Shown here in pieces: positions 22,981-31,061 of a stretch of DNA of 31,061 nt. This stretch comes from CAZFHZ01 sp964519015 (GTDB lineage: Bacteria; Blakebacterota; Blakebacteria; Blakebacterales; CAYUVJ01): contig CAZFHZ010000034.1 of the NCBI GenBank assembly GCA_964519015.1, positions 1 to 31,061 on the forward strand, written 5' to 3'. Numbering within the stretch: position 1 is the first letter of the stretch; each line of letters opens with the position of its first letter. The notes under the pieces are model-generated. The model was not told the DNA's origin. It worked only from the letters and a program-made list of their open reading frames with translations, and searched no databases. A program made the translations under genes and the position numbers.

Positions 22981-23922
22981 ATGAGGGTACCGCTTCGGAT
23001 CCTGGTGAGGGTGGCGGGCCGGATCGCCCTGCTGGCGCTACTGTCCGCTCTTGCCGCCTGCGCCTCCCGCCCGGAGAGGGCCGGGAATCCCCGCACCCGG
23101 GTGGTCCTGCTCGGTACCGGCACCCCGAACGCCGAACCCGACCGCTGGGGTCCGGCGCTCGCCGTTGTCGTGGACAGTACCGCCCTCCTGGTGGACGCCG
23201 GACCGGGCGTGGTGCGCCGGGCGGGTGCGGCGGCGGAACGTGGGATCGCCGCTCTCGAACCCGCCCGGCTGGAACGGCTCTTCCTCACCCACCTGCACAG
23301 CGACCACACCCTCGGCCTCCCCGATCTGATTTTCACTCCCTGGGTGCTGGGGCGGGAACGCCCCCTGCGGATCTGGGGACCGCCCGGTACCCGCGCCATG
23401 GTCGAGCACATCCTGGCGGCCTGGGAGGAGGATGTGCGGATCCGCGTGGAGGGGCTCGAACCAGCGAACGCGACCGGCTGGCGGGTCGAGGTCACCGAGA
23501 TCGGTCCCGGTGTGGTCTACTCCGAGGGGGGAGTGCGCATCCTCGCCTTCGAGGTCCACCACGGCGACTGGAAGCACGCGTTCGGCTACCGCATCGAGAC
23601 ACCCGATCGGGTGGTGGTGGTCTCCGGGGATACCACCCCCTCCCCAACCCTCGTCGAGGTCGCCCGAGGCTGTGATATCTTGGTGCATGAGGTCTATTCC
23701 CAGGCGGGATTCCTGCGCCGTCCGGAAGAGTGGCGGCGCTATCACGCCGACGCACACACCTCGTCCATCGAACTGGCGGAGATCGCCCGGCAGGTCCGTC
23801 CCGGGCTGCTCGTAGTCACCCATCAGCTCCTCTGGGGCTCGAGCCCTCAGGAGCTTCTGGCGGAGATCACCTCCCGATGGAAGGGAAGGGTGGTCTACGG
23901 GCGGGACCTGGACGTCTTCTGA
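22981..23922 (+). CDS. Exported MBL-fold metallo-hydrolase (RNase Z-like) lipoprotein
   Basis: 313 residues. The N-terminus is a lipoprotein signal (LALLSALAACAS, Cys near 27). The domain that follows is a metallo-beta-lactamase fold of the RNase Z/arylsulfatase-like branch: VVLLGTGTPNAEPDR, the metal motif THLHSDHTLGLPDL, an internal His in EVHHGDWKHAFGYRI, VVVSGDTTPS, and a late His in VVTHQLLW. The lipoprotein signal argues against a tRNA-processing role. An envelope esterase, lactonase or sulfatase is more likely. It follows ychF by 17 bp. Its TGA stop directly abuts the stop of the convergent sulfatase gene. Confidence 0.9.
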   Translation: MRVPLRILVRVAGRIALLALLSALAACASRPERAGNPRTRVVLLGTGTPNAEPDRWGPALAVVVDSTALLVDAGPGVVRRAGAAAERGIAALEPARLERLFLTHLHSDHTLGLPDLIFTPWVLGRERPLRIWGPPGTRAMVEHILAAWEEDVRIRVEGLEPANATGWRVEVTEIGPGVVYSEGGVRILAFEVHHGDWKHAFGYRIETPDRVVVVSGDTTPSPTLVEVARGCDILVHEVYSQAGFLRRPEEWRRYHADAHTSSIELAEIARQVRPGLLVVTHQLLWGSSPQELLAEITSRWKGRVVYGRDLDVF

Positions 23923-25518
23923 TCAGAAGGGCCGGCCGGTATCGTCCCCGTAGTAGGCCCGCAGTCGACGTAGCTCCCCCTCCAGTTCCTGCCGGATGCC
24001 GGCGTGATCGGCGTCGGCGTGCCGGCTGTGCAGTTCCCGGGGGTCCTCCTGCAGGTCAAAGAGCTCCCACTCCCCCGTCTCGTAGTAGTGGATGAGCTTC
24101 CAGCGGTTGGTCCGGACCCCGTAGTGCCGGGCGACCATGTGGACGGCCGGGTACTCGTAGTAGTGATAGTAGATGCTCTCCCGCCACTCCGGCGGAGACC
24201 CGCCCGCCAGCAGCGGCAGCAGGCTCTGTCCCTGCAGGTCGGCCGGCGGCACCAGACCGGCCGCCTCCAGGAAGGTCGGGGCGTAATCGATGTTCTGCAC
24301 CATCCCCTCGACCACGCTCCCGGGTCGGATCCGATCGGGCCAGCGCATCAGCAGGGGCATGCGCAGGGACTCCTCGTACATCCAGCGCTTGTCGAAAAAT
24401 CCATGCTCCCCGAGGAAAAAGCCCTGGTCGGAGCTGTAGACCACCAGGGTGTTTTCGGCCAGGCCCAGGTCGTCGAGCCCGTCGAGGAGACGCCCCACCC
24501 CGTCATCCACCGAGGAGACGCAACGGAGGTAGTCCTTGATATAGCGCTGGTAGAAGTAGCGGACCCGCTCGCGCCCTTCCGGACGCACCCGGCGGAAAGC
24601 CTCGTTGCGGGGGGCGTACGCAGCCTCCCAGCGTTCCCGTTGCGCCGGTGACAGGCGCTCCGAGCTGGAACGCCAGTTACGGGCGTCTTCGTCATCCGCC
24701 CGCTCCGGCGGGGTGATCTTCAGGTCGTAGGCGGGCTGGAGGTGACGGGCGATGGTCATCTCCTGGCGCCGGAAGGGTCCGGCGCGTCCCTGGCCGTCGT
24801 CGAAGAGCGTCTCCGGCTCGGGGATGGACTCCCCCTCATAGAGGTCGAGTTTGTCGGGTGCCGGCATCCAGTTGCGGTGGGGGGCTTTGTGCTGGCACAT
24901 CAGCAGGAAGGGGCGCTCCTTCTCCCGACCCCCCTCGAGCCAGTCGAGCGCCCGGTCGGTGATGATCCCGGTGACATAGCCCTCATGCCGTCGCCTGCCG
25001 GTGGGGCTGAGGAAGTCGGGATTGTAGTAGTGCCCCTGCCCCGGCAGCACGGTCCAGTGATCGAATCCCTCCGGGTCGGCCTGCAGATGCCACTTGCCGA
25101 TCAGCGCGGTCTGGTAACCGCTCGCCTGCAGCATCTTGTTGAAGGTGGGTTGGGACATGTCGAACGGCCCGCTGTTGTCGATCTTGCCGTTCCGGTGGCT
25201 GTGTTTGCCGGTCAGCACCACCGCGCGGCTCGGGGCGCAGATGCCGTTCGTGCAGAAACTGTTGCGGAAGATCACCCCTTCGGCGGCCAGACGGTCGATG
25301 TTCGGGGTCCGGTTGATCCGGCTGCCATAGGCGCCGATCGCCTGGCCGGCATGGTCGTCGCTGAAGATGAACAGGATGTTGGGACGCTCCCGGCCCCGGC
25401 TGCAGGAGGAAAGGATCCAGGGGCCGGTCGCCGGCCCCAGCGCACGCGCAACGGCCGCACCGCCACCGATACGGGCCAGCAGACCACCGGCCCGCCGCCG
25501 GGTCAGCTTCACCGTCAT
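23923..25518 (-). CDS. Sulfatase (S1 family, formylglycine type)
   Basis: 531 residues. The N-terminus is exported, with an RRR run, a hydrophobic stretch and LSSC (possibly Tat and/or lipoprotein). The sulfatase core shows NILFIFSDDHAGQAIGAYGS (first metal ligands), then the CAPSRAVVLTGKHSHRNGK block. Its Cys-x-Pro-Ser-Arg is the site converted to formylglycine. GKWHLQ and YSSDQGFFLGEHGFFDKRWMYE (the second metal site) follow. Such enzymes remove sulfate esters from polysaccharides or small molecules. A formylglycine-generating enzyme would be needed and is not in the window. The start follows the oxidoreductase stop by 1 nt (TGAGATG), so the two are co-translated. Confidence 0.93.
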   Translation of the reverse strand: MTVKLTRRRAGGLLARIGGGAAVARALGPATGPWILSSCSRGRERPNILFIFSDDHAGQAIGAYGSRINRTPNIDRLAAEGVIFRNSFCTNGICAPSRAVVLTGKHSHRNGKIDNSGPFDMSQPTFNKMLQASGYQTALIGKWHLQADPEGFDHWTVLPGQGHYYNPDFLSPTGRRRHEGYVTGIITDRALDWLEGGREKERPFLLMCQHKAPHRNWMPAPDKLDLYEGESIPEPETLFDDGQGRAGPFRRQEMTIARHLQPAYDLKITPPERADDEDARNWRSSSERLSPAQRERWEAAYAPRNEAFRRVRPEGRERVRYFYQRYIKDYLRCVSSVDDGVGRLLDGLDDLGLAENTLVVYSSDQGFFLGEHGFFDKRWMYEESLRMPLLMRWPDRIRPGSVVEGMVQNIDYAPTFLEAAGLVPPADLQGQSLLPLLAGGSPPEWRESIYYHYYEYPAVHMVARHYGVRTNRWKLIHYYETGEWELFDLQEDPRELHSRHADADHAGIRQELEGELRRLRAYYGDDTGRPF

Positions 25519-25519
25519 C

Positions 25520-26524
25520 TCAGACCTCCTCCACCGGTTCGAGGCGCCCGGAGTGAAGGCTCCGATAGGCGGTCTCGAGTACCAGCTGGTTGCGCAGGCC
25601 CTCTTCCCCCGGCACCTCGAAATCCCCCTCCCCCTCCACCATGCGGGCGAACGATTCGACCTGCCGGGTGTAGGCGAGCCGGTTATCCATCTCCCAGGTG
25701 CGCGGTGTCCTCTCCCCCCGGGTGCATTCCAGGGTCACCCTCAGCGGCCGCTCCACGTTCAGGGCATCCCGCGCCTGGAGGATACCCTCCGTGCCGGACA
25801 CCTCCAGGGCGGTACGATAGGGGGCATCGCCCGCCACGACGACCGTGCCCAGGGTGCCCCGGGCGAACCGCAGGGAGAGGTGTGCGCCCGCCTCGAAAGG
25901 CCCGGTGCCCGGCTCGGTGCGTCCCTGGGCGTCGACCTCGACGATCTCGTCCCCCAGCACATACCGCAGGGTATCGATGCAGTGGATGCCGACATCGGCG
26001 AGCGGTCCGCCGGCGGCCAGCCCGGGGTCGTGGATCCAGGCCCGGGGACTCTCATGTGCCGGATAGACGAACTCGGCCCGGACGTGCTCGATAGTACCAA
26101 CCGCCCCCTCGGCCACCAACCGCCGGAACAGCCGGACGCTCTCTTCGAAACGGAAGACGTGCGCCACTCCCAGCGGCACACCGGCCGACCGGGCCGAGGA
26201 GACCATGCGGCGGGCCTGGACCGCGTCCAGGGCCAGCGGCTTCTCGCAGAGTACGGGTCGTCCCGCCCCGAGAGCGGACAGCACATCGGGTAGATGGAGG
26301 GCATCGGGGGAAGCGACTAAAACGGCATCCACCTCCGGGCAGCTGCAGAGCCCGGAGGTGGAGGTGAAGGCATGGGCGATCCCAAAGCGGTCGGCGGCTG
26401 TCCGAGCGGCCGCCCGATCACGTTTGGTGAGGGCGACCACCCGGCAATCACGCGCCGTCTCGAATCCGGGCATGAGCCGCTTGACCGCGTGCAGCCCGAA
26501 ACCGACGATGCCGAACCGGACCAT
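25520..26524 (-). CDS. Gfo/Idh/MocA family oxidoreductase
   Basis: 334 residues. A Rossmann dinucleotide-binding start is present (VRFGIVGFGLHAVKR), then VLVASPDALH and the family signature CEKPLALD with the conserved Lys. The C-terminal domain has GGPLADVGIHCIDTLRYVLG, with the catalytic-type Asp and His. These enzymes oxidise or reduce sugars or cyclitols with NAD(P). It is upstream of the sulfatase on the minus strand and separated by 1 nt, so the pair may act on a sulfated glycan or sugar. There is no signal peptide, so it works in the cytoplasm. Upstream, 12 bp separate it from the stop of the M16 gene. Confidence 0.92.
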   Translation of the reverse strand: MVRFGIVGFGLHAVKRLMPGFETARDCRVVALTKRDRAAARTAADRFGIAHAFTSTSGLCSCPEVDAVLVASPDALHLPDVLSALGAGRPVLCEKPLALDAVQARRMVSSARSAGVPLGVAHVFRFEESVRLFRRLVAEGAVGTIEHVRAEFVYPAHESPRAWIHDPGLAAGGPLADVGIHCIDTLRYVLGDEIVEVDAQGRTEPGTGPFEAGAHLSLRFARGTLGTVVVAGDAPYRTALEVSGTEGILQARDALNVERPLRVTLECTRGERTPRTWEMDNRLAYTRQVESFARMVEGEGDFEVPGEEGLRNQLVLETAYRSLHSGRLEPVEEV

Positions 26525-26536
26525 CCTGTGTTTATA

Positions 26537-28039
26537 TCACTTCACCTTCAGGATGTGCACCTGTCCGTCACCGTATTTCTTGGCCAGGCCGTCGATGGTC
26601 CGTCCTCCGTACCTTTGGGCCATGGCCTCGATAGTCGGCTGGTTGGGCAGCATGTCGTCCGCGCCGGCCCGGCACTCCTCGATGTTCCCCGCCACCATGA
26701 TGACCATGCGGTCGGGGCGCAGGTACTTCTGCGCCACCCGCTGGATGTCCTCCACGGTCACCTTGTTGTAGCGCTCTTCGTAGGTGTCGTAGTAGTCCAT
26801 GGGGCGGCCGTTGTACTCCAGGTTGGCGAAGTTGCGCAGGATCGCCTGGGTGGAGGAGAACTGGGCCGGGAAGGCGCTGACCAGGGCCGTCTTGGCGAAC
26901 TCCAGGTCGTCCCGGCTGACCGGCTCGTTACGGATCCGCTCGATCTCATCCAGCATGAGCTGGGCGGCGAAGACCACGGTGGAGTTCTTGGTCTGGCAGC
27001 TGGCCGCGAACGTCCCCGGATAGAGGGACCCGCCCGAGAAGCGGGAGCCCGTGGAGTAGGCCAGTCCGTTGTCGGACCGGACCACCTTGGTGATGCGCGA
27101 GGAGAAGGACCCGCCCCCCAGGATGTAGTTCATCATCTCCACGGCCGGCCAGTCCGGGTCGTCCTGCATCAGACCGAGATGCCCGATCCGGATCACTCCC
27201 TGGTTGGGGACCACGTTGGGCTGGATCATGTAGACGCCACCCCGGGCGACCTGCTCCACCTTCGGGATGGGGGGGACGGCCTTCTGGGCATCACGCCACT
27301 TCCCGAAGGTGGACTCCAGCTTGGTCAGCATCTGCGCCCGGTCGAAATCCCCGGAGACGACCAGGATGGCGTTGTTGGCCCCCCAGTACCGGCGGTGCCA
27401 GGCCACCAGGTCGGCACGGGTGATCCCGTTGACCATCGCCTCGGTCTGCTCGGCCGTGATCGGGGAGTCCTCGCCGTAGATGAGCTGCTCGAAGGTGCGG
27501 CCGCCGACCGTGGAGACGTTGTCGTTCCGGTTGCGGAGTCGAGATAAGGTCGCGTCCATCGCCCGGCGGAGTTTCTCATCGGGGAAGGCCGGGTTGTTGA
27601 GGATGTCGAGCCAGATCTTCAGTCCCTCGTCGAGGTCGCGGATATGGACCGACAGGTTGGTGGCCGAAACGCTGCCGGCCAGGAAGCCCATCCGGTCGTC
27701 GATCTGTTCCCCGGTCATGGAGCGGGTCCCTCCGCTGCGCATCACCGAGGAGGTGAACCCGTCCACCCCGAGCTTGTCGGGGGGCTCGAGGAAAGGACCG
27801 GTGCGCATCATGAGGGAGGCGTTGAACCACGGTATCTCACGGTCCTCGGCGATGTAGACGACCAGTCCGTTGGCGAGCTGGGTGCGGAAATCCGCCGGTC
27901 TGGGGGGGGTGAAGACGAGCGGCTGGTAGTGGAAATCATCGGGGCGCGGTCCGCCCTGCCCGCCCCCGCAGCCCGCCAGGGCGGTCAGCGCGACCGCCAG
28001 GGCCAGGGCCGTCACCAGTGATCTGCGTACGCCGGACAT
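26537..28039 (-). CDS. M16 (insulinase) family protein lacking the zinc motif
   Basis: 500 residues from the ATG at 28039, which has GGGAGG 8 nt upstream. A start at 28078 would overlap the previous gene and sit before the lipoprotein signal (LTALAGCGGG). The protein has M16 structure (LANGLVVYIAEDREIPWFNA, the C-terminal half GHLGLMQDDPDWPAVEMMNYILGG) but no HxxEH, only SSVMRSGGTR where the motif should be. It is the non-catalytic partner of the gene upstream, comparable to the alpha subunit of the mitochondrial processing peptidase, and probably shapes the peptidase chamber. It is probably outer-membrane anchored. Confidence 0.92.
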   Translation of the reverse strand: MSGVRRSLVTALALAVALTALAGCGGGQGGPRPDDFHYQPLVFTPPRPADFRTQLANGLVVYIAEDREIPWFNASLMMRTGPFLEPPDKLGVDGFTSSVMRSGGTRSMTGEQIDDRMGFLAGSVSATNLSVHIRDLDEGLKIWLDILNNPAFPDEKLRRAMDATLSRLRNRNDNVSTVGGRTFEQLIYGEDSPITAEQTEAMVNGITRADLVAWHRRYWGANNAILVVSGDFDRAQMLTKLESTFGKWRDAQKAVPPIPKVEQVARGGVYMIQPNVVPNQGVIRIGHLGLMQDDPDWPAVEMMNYILGGGSFSSRITKVVRSDNGLAYSTGSRFSGGSLYPGTFAASCQTKNSTVVFAAQLMLDEIERIRNEPVSRDDLEFAKTALVSAFPAQFSSTQAILRNFANLEYNGRPMDYYDTYEERYNKVTVEDIQRVAQKYLRPDRMVIMVAGNIEECRAGADDMLPNQPTIEAMAQRYGGRTIDGLAKKYGDGQVHILKVK

Positions 28040-28074
28040 GGGGAGGTCCTCCCTTTCCGTCGTGGAGGCGGGGC

Positions 28075-29631
28075 TCATCGCTCACGCTCCAGGATGCCCG
28101 TGACGCTGTTGTCGCGGGTGAAGTAGATGCGGGCGACCCGCATGAGGTCCTCGGGGGTGACCGCCATACGTTGCTGATACTGTTCCTCGAGGAACTGCCA
28201 CCGGTAGGCCGTCTCCATCCGGGCGAGCGAGCCGGCGATGCCGGTGCCGCGCAGGCTCTGCAGGAAGCCGGCCTCCACCTGGTTCTTGATCTTCTGGAGC
28301 AGCTGGAGATCGACCGGCTTCGTCTTGGCCTCCTCCAGCCAGACCCAGATCTCCTTCTCCAGCTGGTCGGGCGTCACCACGGCCCGGCCGCGCATTTCCT
28401 TCAGGGTGGCGCGCACCGTGAAGGCCCCATCGTACATCGAGTTGGAGGCATTGGCGGTAAAGCGGGTGGCGTGGTCCTTGTCCATTACCAGGTCTTTGTA
28501 GACCGCTCCAGTCTGTTCACTCAGCACCTCGCCCAGCATGTAGAGCGGGGCCAGGTCGTCGTGCCAGAGCGGCGGGATGTGGAACATGATCTCGATGTAG
28601 GGGTTGGTCGCCGCCCGCCCGTAGACCCGCTTCTCGATGTAGGGGGCGTTGAAGTCGGGGCCGACCGTGCGCCGGTAGAACTCGGGGCTCGGTTCCTCGG
28701 TCCGCACTCGCGGGGACTTCCCCTTCGGCGTGATCTTCCCGAAGTGCTTTTCGACCAGCTTCATGATCTCATCCGGATCGAGGTCACCGGCCAGCACCAG
28801 GGTGGCGTTGTCGGGACGGTAGAACTGCTCCCGGTAGTCGATCATCTCCTGGCGCGTGATGCGGCTCAGATCGCTCATCCAGCCCAGCACCGACCAGGAG
28901 TAGGGACTGGCCGCGTAGAAGGTCGCGTTGAGCTGCTCGTCGAAGAAGAACCCGGGGCGGTTCTCGCTCATCCGGCGCTCCTCCACCACCACGTCCCGCT
29001 CCGAATAGAACTCGCGGAAGACCGGATTGACCATCCGGTCGGCCTCCAGGGCCAGGTAGAGCTCGATCTTGTTCTTGGGCAGGGTGACGTAGTACTGGGT
29101 CATCTCCTGTCCGGTCGAGGCGTTGATGCCGGTCCCCCCCGCCTCCTGGTAGGCGGCCCACAGCTCGTTGGAGACAACCGTCTCGTTCTTCTGCCGGGCG
29201 ATCAGCTCATCGATCTGCGCCTTCCAGGTACGGATCTGGTCATCGTCCCGCCCCTTCACCTTCGATTCCTCGGCAATGATCTGCTCCATGATGGCGTCGA
29301 TCTGACGGTCGTACTCCAGATCTTTCCGAATCAGGCCCGACTTGACCCCCATGGAGTAGGTGCCTTTGAACATCATGTGCTCGTGGAAGTGGGATATGCC
29401 CGTGATGCCGGGCCGTTCGTTCACCGAGCCGACCCGGTAGGCCAGGATGCAGCGGATCAGGGGGGCCTGGGGGCTCCGCACCATGAGCACCTTCAGACCG
29501 TTGTCCAGGACCCGCTCGGTTACATGGTCGGTGAGCCGCAGCTCCTGTGCCCGGGTGCCGGTCGCCGCAACAGCGAGGACGACCGGAAACAGGAGCAGCA
29601 GGGCGCGCCGCAATGACCGTGGGTTCGCCAT
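28075..29631 (-). CDS. M16 (insulinase) family zinc peptidase, catalytic subunit
   Basis: 518 residues. It has a Sec signal peptide ending in GTRAQE (cleavage after Ala28). The inverted zinc motif is His81-Phe-His-Glu84-His85 within SHFHEHMMFKG. The third ligand is expected in the later SERDVVVEE segment. An extra helical insert of about 70 residues (charged, from IRKDLEYDRQIDAIMEQ) separates the motif from that glutamate. The second half is inactive M16 repeat. It is expected to form a heterodimer with the zinc-less protein whose gene follows immediately. Its stop overlaps an ATG at 28078, although the next gene more likely starts at 28039. The role is probably periplasmic peptide degradation. 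Confidence 0.94.
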   Translation of the reverse strand: MANPRSLRRALLLLFPVVLAVAATGTRAQELRLTDHVTERVLDNGLKVLMVRSPQAPLIRCILAYRVGSVNERPGITGISHFHEHMMFKGTYSMGVKSGLIRKDLEYDRQIDAIMEQIIAEESKVKGRDDDQIRTWKAQIDELIARQKNETVVSNELWAAYQEAGGTGINASTGQEMTQYYVTLPKNKIELYLALEADRMVNPVFREFYSERDVVVEERRMSENRPGFFFDEQLNATFYAASPYSWSVLGWMSDLSRITRQEMIDYREQFYRPDNATLVLAGDLDPDEIMKLVEKHFGKITPKGKSPRVRTEEPSPEFYRRTVGPDFNAPYIEKRVYGRAATNPYIEIMFHIPPLWHDDLAPLYMLGEVLSEQTGAVYKDLVMDKDHATRFTANASNSMYDGAFTVRATLKEMRGRAVVTPDQLEKEIWVWLEEAKTKPVDLQLLQKIKNQVEAGFLQSLRGTGIAGSLARMETAYRWQFLEEQYQQRMAVTPEDLMRVARIYFTRDNSVTGILERER

Positions 29632-29855
29632 GGTTCCCTCCGGATGAACACCGTGCTGGATACCACTGGGTTGGTGGAGCTTCTCCTTCTCTACCCCCGG
29701 CCTCCCCGACTCCTTCTGTCCGAAATCGCCCCCCCGGGGACCGGCCCGGCCGGGTCCGCAGGGGCTGACACCGGGGTCCGAAGGCGGCTACCATGCCGGT
29801 GGTATCCCGACCGAACGGGCCGTCGTGGACAGGGCGGCCCAGAACGGAGTCCCGC

Positions 29856-31061
29856 ATGCGACCGATCCATTCCCCCGGCTCCCACCTCTCGTTCCGCGCT
29901 TCGCTCCTTCTGCTGCCGCTCCTGCTGGGCACAGGCTGCACCCGGGTCGAGCCGGCCGACCTGGTGTTGCTGGGCGGCCACGTCGTGACCGTCGATGAGG
30001 CGCGTCCCGAGGCACAGGCGGTGGCGGTGAACGGCTATCGCATCACCGCCGTCGGCAGCGATTCCAGGATCCGCCGCTACATCGGCCCGGAGACCGAGGT
30101 CATCGACCTCGAGGGGCGGCTGGCCGTTCCCGGCTTCATCGACGGCCACGGACACTACCTGAGTGTGGGGAACGCCCTGACCATCCTCGACCTGACCAAA
30201 GCGCGAACCTGGGAGGATATCGTGGCGCTGGTCGGGGAGACGGCGGCCACGACCGCGAGGGGGGAATGGATCACCGGTCGGGGCTGGCACCAGGAGAAGT
30301 GGGACCGGGTCCCTGAGCCGAACGTGGATGGCGTCCCGTTGAACCGGGAGTTGAACCGGGTGGCCCCGGGCCATCCGGTCGTGCTCGAGCATGCCAGCGG
30401 GCATGCTTCGATCGCCAACGCGACCGCCCTGCGGCTGGCCGACATCACCCGCCGAACGCCCGATCCCCCCGGCGGCGAGATCGTCAAGGACGCCCGGGGG
30501 GAGCCGACCGGCCTGCTCCGGGAGACCGCCCAGCGGCTGGTCACGGGGGTACTGACCCGGGCCCAGGAGCAACGCTCCCCGGCCGAGCAGGAGGCCCAGC
30601 TCCGCAACGAGATCGCCCTGGCCGGCCGGGACGCCCTCTCCAAGGGGGTGACCTCATTCCACGATGCCGGTTCTCCCTTCGCGACCATCGATCTTTTCCG
30701 GAAGATGGCCGCCGAGGGAACCCTGCCGATCCGGCTCAACGTCATGGTGCGCTACGAGACCAACGAGGAGATGGACCTCCGTCTCCCCGACTACCGCATC
30801 CTGCCGGAGGGGAACGCCTTCCTGAACGTGCATGCCATTAAACGGCAGATCGACGGCGCCCTGGGTGCCCACGGGGCCTGGCTGCTCGAGCCGTACGAGG
30901 ACCTGCCCACCAGCACCGGGCTGAACCTCGAGCCGGTGGCGGACATCGCCCGCACCTGCGAGATCGCCCTCAAGCACGGTTTCCAGGTCTGCACCCATGC
31001 CATCGGTGACCGGGCCAACCGCGAGGTCCTGGATATCTATGAGCGGGCCATGCGGACCGAT
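29856..31061 (+). CDS. Amidohydrolase family 3 (YtcJ-like) lipoprotein, 3' end outside window
   Basis: 402 codons are visible, from the ATG at 29856 (GGAG 7-8 nt upstream) to the right edge with no stop. The signal ends in LLLGTGC (lipobox, Cys near 28). The mature protein opens like the YtcJ group (ADLVLLGGHVVTVDEARPEA, AVNGYRITAVGSD), followed by the metal-binding HxH in FIDGHGHYLS and the His in CTHAIGD near residue 382. Full members have about 540-580 residues, so roughly 150 are missing. These are metal-dependent hydrolases acting on C-N bonds; the substrate is unknown. It is divergent from the M16 pair. The 224-bp intergenic region before it holds nothing I can name with confidence. Confidence 0.9.
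   Translation, partial: MRPIHSPGSHLSFRASLLLLPLLLGTGCTRVEPADLVLLGGHVVTVDEARPEAQAVAVNGYRITAVGSDSRIRRYIGPETEVIDLEGRLAVPGFIDGHGHYLSVGNALTILDLTKARTWEDIVALVGETAATTARGEWITGRGWHQEKWDRVPEPNVDGVPLNRELNRVAPGHPVVLEHASGHASIANATALRLADITRRTPDPPGGEIVKDARGEPTGLLRETAQRLVTGVLTRAQEQRSPAEQEAQLRNEIALAGRDALSKGVTSFHDAGSPFATIDLFRKMAAEGTLPIRLNVMVRYETNEEMDLRLPDYRILPEGNAFLNVHAIKRQIDGALGAHGAWLLEPYEDLPTSTGLNLEPVADIARTCEIALKHGFQVCTHAIGDRANREVLDIYERAMRTD

Noticed and set aside
24742..26094. 450-codon plus-strand frame spanning parts of the sulfatase and oxidoreductase genes.
   Set aside because: It crosses two well-supported minus-strand genes and its second half is Pro/Arg-rich shadow sequence.
28018..29616. 532-codon plus-strand frame opposite the catalytic M16 gene.
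   Set aside because: The opposite strand encodes HFHEH and other M16 motifs, while this frame has no recognisable domain.

Overview
The window is GC-rich (roughly two-thirds G+C by eye) and densely coded. It carries several features typical of the Gemmatimonadota/Acidobacteriota side of the bacterial tree: a PadR regulator paired with a long duplicated MacB/FtsX-type permease (ADOP family), lipoprotein 6-bladed beta-propellers, a DUF6599-like lipoprotein beside a Tat-exported aldo/keto reductase-ferredoxin, and a split M16 zinc protease pair. Many products carry a lipobox or Sec/Tat signal, which indicates a diderm cell envelope. The phylum assignment is an inference from gene content. A class III ribonucleotide reductase operon indicates anaerobic or facultative growth.

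Layout. 1-2716: the tail of a metallo-beta-lactamase-fold hydrolase, an AGCS sodium:amino-acid symporter, and an overlapping family-4 glycosyltransferase. 2753-6473: a convergent CoA-binding protein, then padR plus the 907-residue permease, with a palindrome over the probable -10 region. 6557-7732: a strong terminator, an intact tRNA-Leu(TAA), then a 1-kb AT-richer insert holding one PAP2 phosphatase gene and closed by a damaged 34-nt copy of the tRNA 3' end. This is a candidate tRNA-targeted mini-island with no integrase. 7896-10869: a beta-propeller lipoprotein, an ECF sigma factor, and a zinc-finger anti-sigma factor whose exported half appears to be two tandem ExbD/TolR-like domains.

10887-13756 (minus strand): a DUF6599-like lipoprotein, the Tat aldo/keto reductase-ferredoxin, and a short COG0701-like permease. 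13779-17899: a 9-bp tandem repeat, two NrdR-like boxes 32 bp apart, a good sigma-70-type promoter, and the nrdD - redoxin - nrdG operon. The redoxin between the catalytic subunit and the activase suggests a thiol-dependent rather than formate-dependent enzyme. 17923-21695: a YkgJ-type cysteine-cluster protein, a second beta-propeller lipoprotein, a serine hydrolase and a SnoaL-like lipoprotein. 21854-26524: ychF, an exported RNase Z-like hydrolase, and a convergent oxidoreductase-sulfatase pair. 26537-31061: two M16 peptidase genes (one with and one without the zinc motif) and the start of a lipoprotein amidohydrolase that runs off the window.

The most distinctive items are the tRNA-Leu-bounded PAP2 insert, the anti-sigma factor with tandem ExbD-like domains, and the NrdR-box-controlled nrdD-redoxin-nrdG operon. 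Nothing here is a recognisable defence system, CRISPR array, prophage or insertion sequence.
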